Assembly: GCA_031555735.1 (NCBI GenBank)
Contig: JAVBUE010000058.1
Location: forward strand, 3,742 to 67,741
Direction of reading: 5' to 3'
DNA from: JAJDIA01 sp031555735
Lineage (GTDB): Bacteria; Bacteroidota; Bacteroidia; Bacteroidales; Tannerellaceae
DNA length: 64,000 nucleotides
Of this stretch, positions 60,245 through 64,000 are shown piece after piece; positions within the stretch are counted from its first letter, which is position 1, and each line of letters starts with the position of its first letter. The position numbers and the translations under genes are program-made. The notes beneath the pieces were generated by a model. It worked only from the letters and a program-made list of their open reading frames with translations. It was not told the origin of the DNA and made no database searches.

Positions 60245-61990
60245 ATGAAACATAGAATAATCGCCGTTTTAGGCTTTTCCGCCATACTGACGTTAGGTTC
60301 TTGCGGAGAGGGTTTCCTTTACAAAGCACCTCAGGGCAGTCTCGCTCCGGGGCAGTTAGAAAATGCACAGGGTGTTAATCTGTTGGTGATCGATGCGTAC
60401 GCAAACCTGACTGAAAATGACTGGGGTGCATCCATCTTTAACTGGACATTTGGTGGCATGTATGGTGGTGATGCGAATAAAGGATCCGATCCGGGTGACC
60501 AATCCGTACTGAATGAAATGGAAATGTATAACACGCTTTCCACAAACGGTTATTTGGATGATAAATACAGATTTACCTATAAAGGAGCCAAACGCGTTAA
60601 TCTGGCATTACAGGTGATGCCGAAGGCTGCAGATTTGTCTGAGACTGAAAGGAAACTCCGTGAGGCAGAGCTGAAATTCCTTCGCGCACTTTTCTATTTT
60701 GAATCCGTAAAGGTATTTGGCCCCTATCTTCCCTGGATTGATGAGAGCTATACGGATAATGACCCGAAGGCTCACAATGACAAAGATATCTATCCGAATA
60801 TTTTGGCAGATATTGATGTGGCCATTGCCGGCCTACCGAATAAACCGGCCGAAGTCGGACGTGCCTACAAATGGGCCGCCAAAGCCCTGAAAGCAAAAAT
60901 ATTAATGCAAAAAGGCGATCTGGCCGCGGCAAAACCCATTTTGGAAGATGTAATCAACAATGGCACTACCAGTAGCGGATTAAAGTATCAGTTAGCTGAT
61001 AATTTCAACTGGAACTGGAATACGGCATACGACAATAAGTCTCCCGAATCTATTTTTGAGGTTCAGTTTTCCAGCGATGTGAACAATAATGGAAACGTGG
61101 GTATGGCGTTATGTTATCCTCATAACTCCGGACCCGGTGGTTGTTGTGGTTTCTACCAGCCGTCTTTTGAATTGGTCAATTCATTCCAGGTAGATGAGAA
61201 TGGCCTGCCGTTCCTGAATGGTGAATACCGGACAAAGAACTCGGTATCAGTCCAGAAAGACCTGCCGGACTCCTGGGCGGTAAACGATAATTCCATTCCT
61301 GTTGATCCTCGCCTGGATGTGGCCGTAGGTCGTTATAATATCCCGTATAAGGACTGGGGGATGCCCAGGAAAGACTGGGTGCGAAACCCTACAAACGGTG
61401 GTATCTTCTTACCGAAGAAGCACGTATATTCGAAAGTGGAATCTGACGCGGGCCTCGGACGTAAAAACCTGTCCGATGGTTGGGCGCCCGGATCAGCCAT
61501 GAATATACAGTACCTGAGCTTACGTGATATCATGTTGTTATATGCTGAATGTTTGGCGAATGATGGCGATATGACCGGTGCTATGACTTTGGTGAACACC
61601 ATCCGCACGCGAGCCTCCCGTCCCGAAAATTGGGTAATGACGGAAGATGGGACACCAGCTGCAAACTATAAAATAGCGGTCTATCCGAACACACATGCGG
61701 CATTCTCCAATAAGGAAACCTGTATCAAGGCAATCCGTATGGAACGTAAACTGGAATTGGCAATGGAAGGACATCGCTGGTTCGATCTTCAGCGTTGGGG
61801 AGGTGATTATATGGCTTCCGAATTGGCCGCTTATATAAATTATGAGGGAAATTTCATCACCAAATTCAAGTCGGCGACTAAGCTCCCGGCCGCTAAGGTG
61901 ATGTTCCCGTTGCCGAATGGACAGATCCAGACAATGGGTAACGATGAAAAAGGCAACCCCTACCTGGTACAACCTGGCCCATGGAAATGA
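60245..61990 (+). CDS. SusD/RagB family nutrient-binding lipoprotein
   Basis: A 581-residue surface lipoprotein with a lipoprotein signal (AVLGFSAILTLGSCGEGFLY, lipidation at the cysteine) and the SusD fold. The RagB/SusD region is recognisable in LREAELKFLRALFYFESVKV and in the C-terminal AIRMERKLELAMEGHRWFDL and QRWGGDYM blocks. It caps the SusC barrel and captures the ligand. It is cotranscribed with the susC gene and followed by a terminator shared with rplQ. Confidence 0.96.
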   Translation: MKHRIIAVLGFSAILTLGSCGEGFLYKAPQGSLAPGQLENAQGVNLLVIDAYANLTENDWGASIFNWTFGGMYGGDANKGSDPGDQSVLNEMEMYNTLSTNGYLDDKYRFTYKGAKRVNLALQVMPKAADLSETERKLREAELKFLRALFYFESVKVFGPYLPWIDESYTDNDPKAHNDKDIYPNILADIDVAIAGLPNKPAEVGRAYKWAAKALKAKILMQKGDLAAAKPILEDVINNGTTSSGLKYQLADNFNWNWNTAYDNKSPESIFEVQFSSDVNNNGNVGMALCYPHNSGPGGCCGFYQPSFELVNSFQVDENGLPFLNGEYRTKNSVSVQKDLPDSWAVNDNSIPVDPRLDVAVGRYNIPYKDWGMPRKDWVRNPTNGGIFLPKKHVYSKVESDAGLGRKNLSDGWAPGSAMNIQYLSLRDIMLLYAECLANDGDMTGAMTLVNTIRTRASRPENWVMTEDGTPAANYKIAVYPNTHAAFSNKETCIKAIRMERKLELAMEGHRWFDLQRWGGDYMASELAAYINYEGNFITKFKSATKLPAAKVMFPLPNGQIQTMGNDEKGNPYLVQPGPWK

Positions 61991-62020
61991 ACCATGAATT
62001 ATGCAATCGGCAAAACATAC

Positions 62021-62048
62021 AAAAAAGGCGCCTCAAAAGGGCGCCTTT
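62021..62048. terminator. Bidirectional terminator between SusD and rplQ
   Basis: AAAGGCGCC (62024-62032) pairs with GGCGCCTTT (62040-62048). It has an A run on the left (a T run for leftward transcripts from rplQ) and a short T tract on the right. Confidence 0.85.
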
Positions 62049-62082
62049 CTATGTGTTTTGCCTGTTTGGCATCATGTTGTAT

Positions 62083-62565
62083 TTACTCTTCAGCAGCATC
62101 AACAGCAGCAGTTGCTTCAGTAGCCTTCGCCGGTTCTTCGCCAGTCGTTTTCTTGCGTGAACGTCTGGTAGTCTTTGCTTTCTTAGAAGTCTCTTTCAGC
62201 ATGTTTTCGTTGAAATCGACCAGTTCAATAAAGCACATGGCAGCGTTGTCACCCAAGCGGTTACCCGTCTTGATGATGCGGGTATAGCCACCCGGACGAT
62301 CGCCGATCTTCTGTGCTACTTCATTAAACAGTTCCGTCACAACGGCTTTATCCTGCAGGTTGCTGAATACAACACGTCTGGAGTGGGTTGTATCCTCCTT
62401 GCATTTGGTGATCAGTGGCTCCACATACTTGCGAAGGGCTTTTGCTTTAGCCGTCGTGGTAAAGATTCTCTTGTGTTTGATCAGAGAACATGCCATGTTC
62501 GAAAGCATAGCCGCACGGTGTGAATGAGTACGACCTAAATGGTTGAATTTCTTATTATGTCTCAT
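62083..62565 (-). CDS. rplQ: 50S ribosomal protein L17
   Basis: A 160-residue ribosomal protein near the exit tunnel. The conserved core is residues 1-115 (MRHNKKFNHLGRTHSHRAAM, LSNMACSLIKHKRIFTTTAK, GGYTRIIKTGNRLGDNAAMC). The last 40 residues form a lysine then alanine/glutamate-rich tail (SKKAKTTRRSRKKTTGEEPA) usual in Bacteroidetes. Last gene of the rpsD-rpoA-rplQ run, seven bases after rpoA. Confidence 0.97.
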   Translation of the reverse strand: MRHNKKFNHLGRTHSHRAAMLSNMACSLIKHKRIFTTTAKAKALRKYVEPLITKCKEDTTHSRRVVFSNLQDKAVVTELFNEVAQKIGDRPGGYTRIIKTGNRLGDNAAMCFIELVDFNENMLKETSKKAKTTRRSRKKTTGEEPAKATEATAAVDAAEE

Positions 62566-62572
62566 CGTTCAG

Positions 62573-63565
62573 TTACTCTTTATCTAATTTATACTTCGTG
62601 ATATCCATACCGAATGAAAGATTCAGGCTGTCCAGCAATTCATCAAGCTCAGTCAATGATTTCTTTCCGAAATTACGGAACTTCAACAGATCGTTCTTAT
62701 TGAATTTAACCAGTTCACCCAGTGTTTCCACATCGGCAGCTTTCAGGCAGTTTAATGCGCGGACGGAGAGATCCATCTCGGCCAACTTGCTCTTTAATAA
62801 CTGGCGCATGTGCAGCACTTCTTCATCGAATTCTTCATTGCCTTCCGCATCCACTGTTTCCATGGCGATCTTCTCGTCGGAGAACAACATGAAATGATGG
62901 ATCAGGATCTTGGCTGCTTCTTTCAAGGCTTCCTTCGGATGGATAGATCCGTCGGTTGCAATCTCCAGGATCAGCTTTTCGTAGTCGGTCTTCTGCTCTA
63001 CACGGAAGTTCTCTACCGTGTATTTCACATTGCGGATCGGAGTGAAGATAGAGTCGATCGCAATCACCTGGGTGTCGGCATTCGGGTCTCTGTTTTCATC
63101 CGCCGGGATGTACCCCCGACCTTTGTCAATGGTTAATTCGATATGGAAACTTGCACTCGGGTTGATACGGCAAATATGCAAATCCGGGTTCAATACTTCA
63201 AACCCCGTCAGTTGTTTGCCGATATCGCCGGCTTTGAACACTTCCGAGCCCGAAACAGTAATACTTACTTTTTCATTCTCGATATCGTCCACCACATGCT
63301 TCAATCTTACTTGCTTCAGATTCAGGATAATGTTCTGCACATCCTCAATCACGCCGGGAATGGTACCAAATTCATGATCCACACCGTCGATTTTAATGGA
63401 TGTAATAGCAAAACCTTCAAGTGACGATAAGAGAATACGACGCAAAGCATTACCTACAGTAATACCATAGCCGGGTTCTAACGGACGAAATTCGAACTTC
63501 CCATAGAAGTTGTCCGCTTCCAACATCAATACTTTATCGGGTTTTTGAAATGCTAATATCGCCAT
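62573..63565 (-). CDS. rpoA: RNA polymerase alpha subunit
   Basis: A 330-residue subunit. The N-terminal assembly domain covers about 1-230 (GYGITVGNALRRILLSSLEG, HEFGTIPGVIEDVQNIILNL) and the C-terminal DNA- and factor-binding domain about 255-320 (SVRALNCLKAADVETLGELV, LLKFRNFGKKSLTELDELLD). The start at 63565 (MAILAFQKPDKV) is preferred to an in-frame ATG three codons upstream because it gives the usual N terminus. Confidence 0.98.
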   Translation of the reverse strand: MAILAFQKPDKVLMLEADNFYGKFEFRPLEPGYGITVGNALRRILLSSLEGFAITSIKIDGVDHEFGTIPGVIEDVQNIILNLKQVRLKHVVDDIENEKVSITVSGSEVFKAGDIGKQLTGFEVLNPDLHICRINPSASFHIELTIDKGRGYIPADENRDPNADTQVIAIDSIFTPIRNVKYTVENFRVEQKTDYEKLILEIATDGSIHPKEALKEAAKILIHHFMLFSDEKIAMETVDAEGNEEFDEEVLHMRQLLKSKLAEMDLSVRALNCLKAADVETLGELVKFNKNDLLKFRNFGKKSLTELDELLDSLNLSFGMDITKYKLDKE

Positions 63566-63577
63566 GGAAATCAATTA

Positions 63578-64000
63578 TTATTTAGAATACAATTCTACAA
63601 TTAACTGCTCTTTAATGTTTTCAGGAATGTCGGTTCTTTCGGGCAGATGCAGCAATTTCCCGGTTAACGAAGCCTGATCCCACTCGATCCATGGATATTT
63701 ACTGTGGTTGAAGCCTGACAAGGCAACAGAAACTACTTCCAAAGATTTCGATCTTTCTCTCACACCGATCGTCTGACCCGGTTTTACAGCATAAGAAGGA
63801 ATATTTACCACCTTGCCGTCAACCGTAATATGACGATGAGAAACCAACTGACGTGCGGCAGCTCTCGTAGGGGCAATACCCAAACGATACACTACGTTAT
63901 CCAAGCGTCCTTCCAGCAGTTGCAGGAGAACTTCACCGGTAATACCTTTCGAACGAGAAGCTTTTTCAAACAGGTTTCTAAACTGTTTTTCCAATACACC
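63578..64000 (-). CDS. rpsD: 30S ribosomal protein S4, C-terminal part (cut by window edge)
   Basis: The last 140 or so residues of S4; the normal length is about 200, and the N-terminal part lies beyond base 64000. The S4 RNA-binding domain is complete (EGRLDNVVYRLGIAPTRAAA, RQLVSHRHITVDGKVVNIPS), as is the C-terminal EQLIVELYSK. The frame stays open to the window edge with no start needed. First visible gene of rpsD-rpoA-rplQ. Confidence 0.96.
   Translation of the reverse strand, partial: GVLEKQFRNLFEKASRSKGITGEVLLQLLEGRLDNVVYRLGIAPTRAAARQLVSHRHITVDGKVVNIPSYAVKPGQTIGVRERSKSLEVVSVALSGFNHSKYPWIEWDQASLTGKLLHLPERTDIPENIKEQLIVELYSK

Overview
The window looks like chromosome from a Bacteroidales bacterium, most like Parabacteroides or a close Tannerellaceae relative. 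The evidence is Bacteroidetes-type promoters (TTTG, about 19 bases, TAnnTTTG) ahead of many genes, a SusC/SusD outer-membrane pair, a TonB receptor, an M64 peptidase, Bacteroidetes-only families (DUF6078, BT4734-like/VirE/DUF3874) and the gene order around tuf, rpsU and rpoA. The genus is inferred; no rRNA is present.

Layout. 1-2800: a leftward rpsU-xerC-hpf unit feeds into a tRNA Thr-Tyr-Gly-Thr cluster and tuf, which is cut by the window edge. 2800-6830: a lipoprotein, a DUF6078 gene and a solitary primase/helicase-like VirE protein with an iteron-like repeat region upstream. 6990-11700: Xaa-Pro aminopeptidase, gamma carbonic anhydrase-like protein, serine hydrolase and a CBM9 lipoprotein. 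11700-16110: leftward nnrD-cobU-cobT-cobS-cobC (metabolite repair and late cobalamin assembly). 16240-20120: hpt-adk-obg-pgeF-B3/4. 20240-22860: a small winged-helix gene, then a ZapB-like coiled coil, zapA and rny. 22980-25150: a sugar kinase/RapZ-C fusion and a MurU-like nucleotidyltransferase, probably cell-wall sugar salvage. 25600-31380: IMP dehydrogenase of the Tritrichomonas foetus type, a TonB receptor, a small lipoprotein and an acyl-CoA synthetase. 31490-37530: mtaB, a lipid A acyltransferase, glycosyltransferase 2, M64 peptidase and EamA exporter. 37530-49220: marC, group B [FeFe] hydrogenase, folB, a TPR/AraC regulator, malQ, B12-dependent nrdJ and dnaA. 49580-56240: MCE protein, amidase, rplI-rpsR-rpsF, an inverted-repeat element, an MFS transporter and eno. 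56900-61990: an orphan SusC/SusD pair with a long leader. 62080-64000: rplQ-rpoA-rpsD, cut by the window edge.

Functional links. Cobalamin made by the cob genes can serve NrdJ. Hpt, IMP dehydrogenase, Adk and NrdJ cover purine salvage and deoxynucleotide supply. The kinase/RapZ fusion, MurU-like enzyme and amidase point to cell-wall recycling.

The most unusual signal is not coding. Four intergenic regions (about 4568, 25280, 35031 and 53214-53490) hold short tandem dyad repeats whose sequence differs from place to place but whose period is 22 bases in every one. One region sits directly upstream of the VirE gene. Another forms the core of a 589-base non-coding element bounded by 122-base inverted repeats (53064-53652). 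These may be parts of one uncharacterised repeat family, possibly linked to the VirE-like protein. That link is inference.
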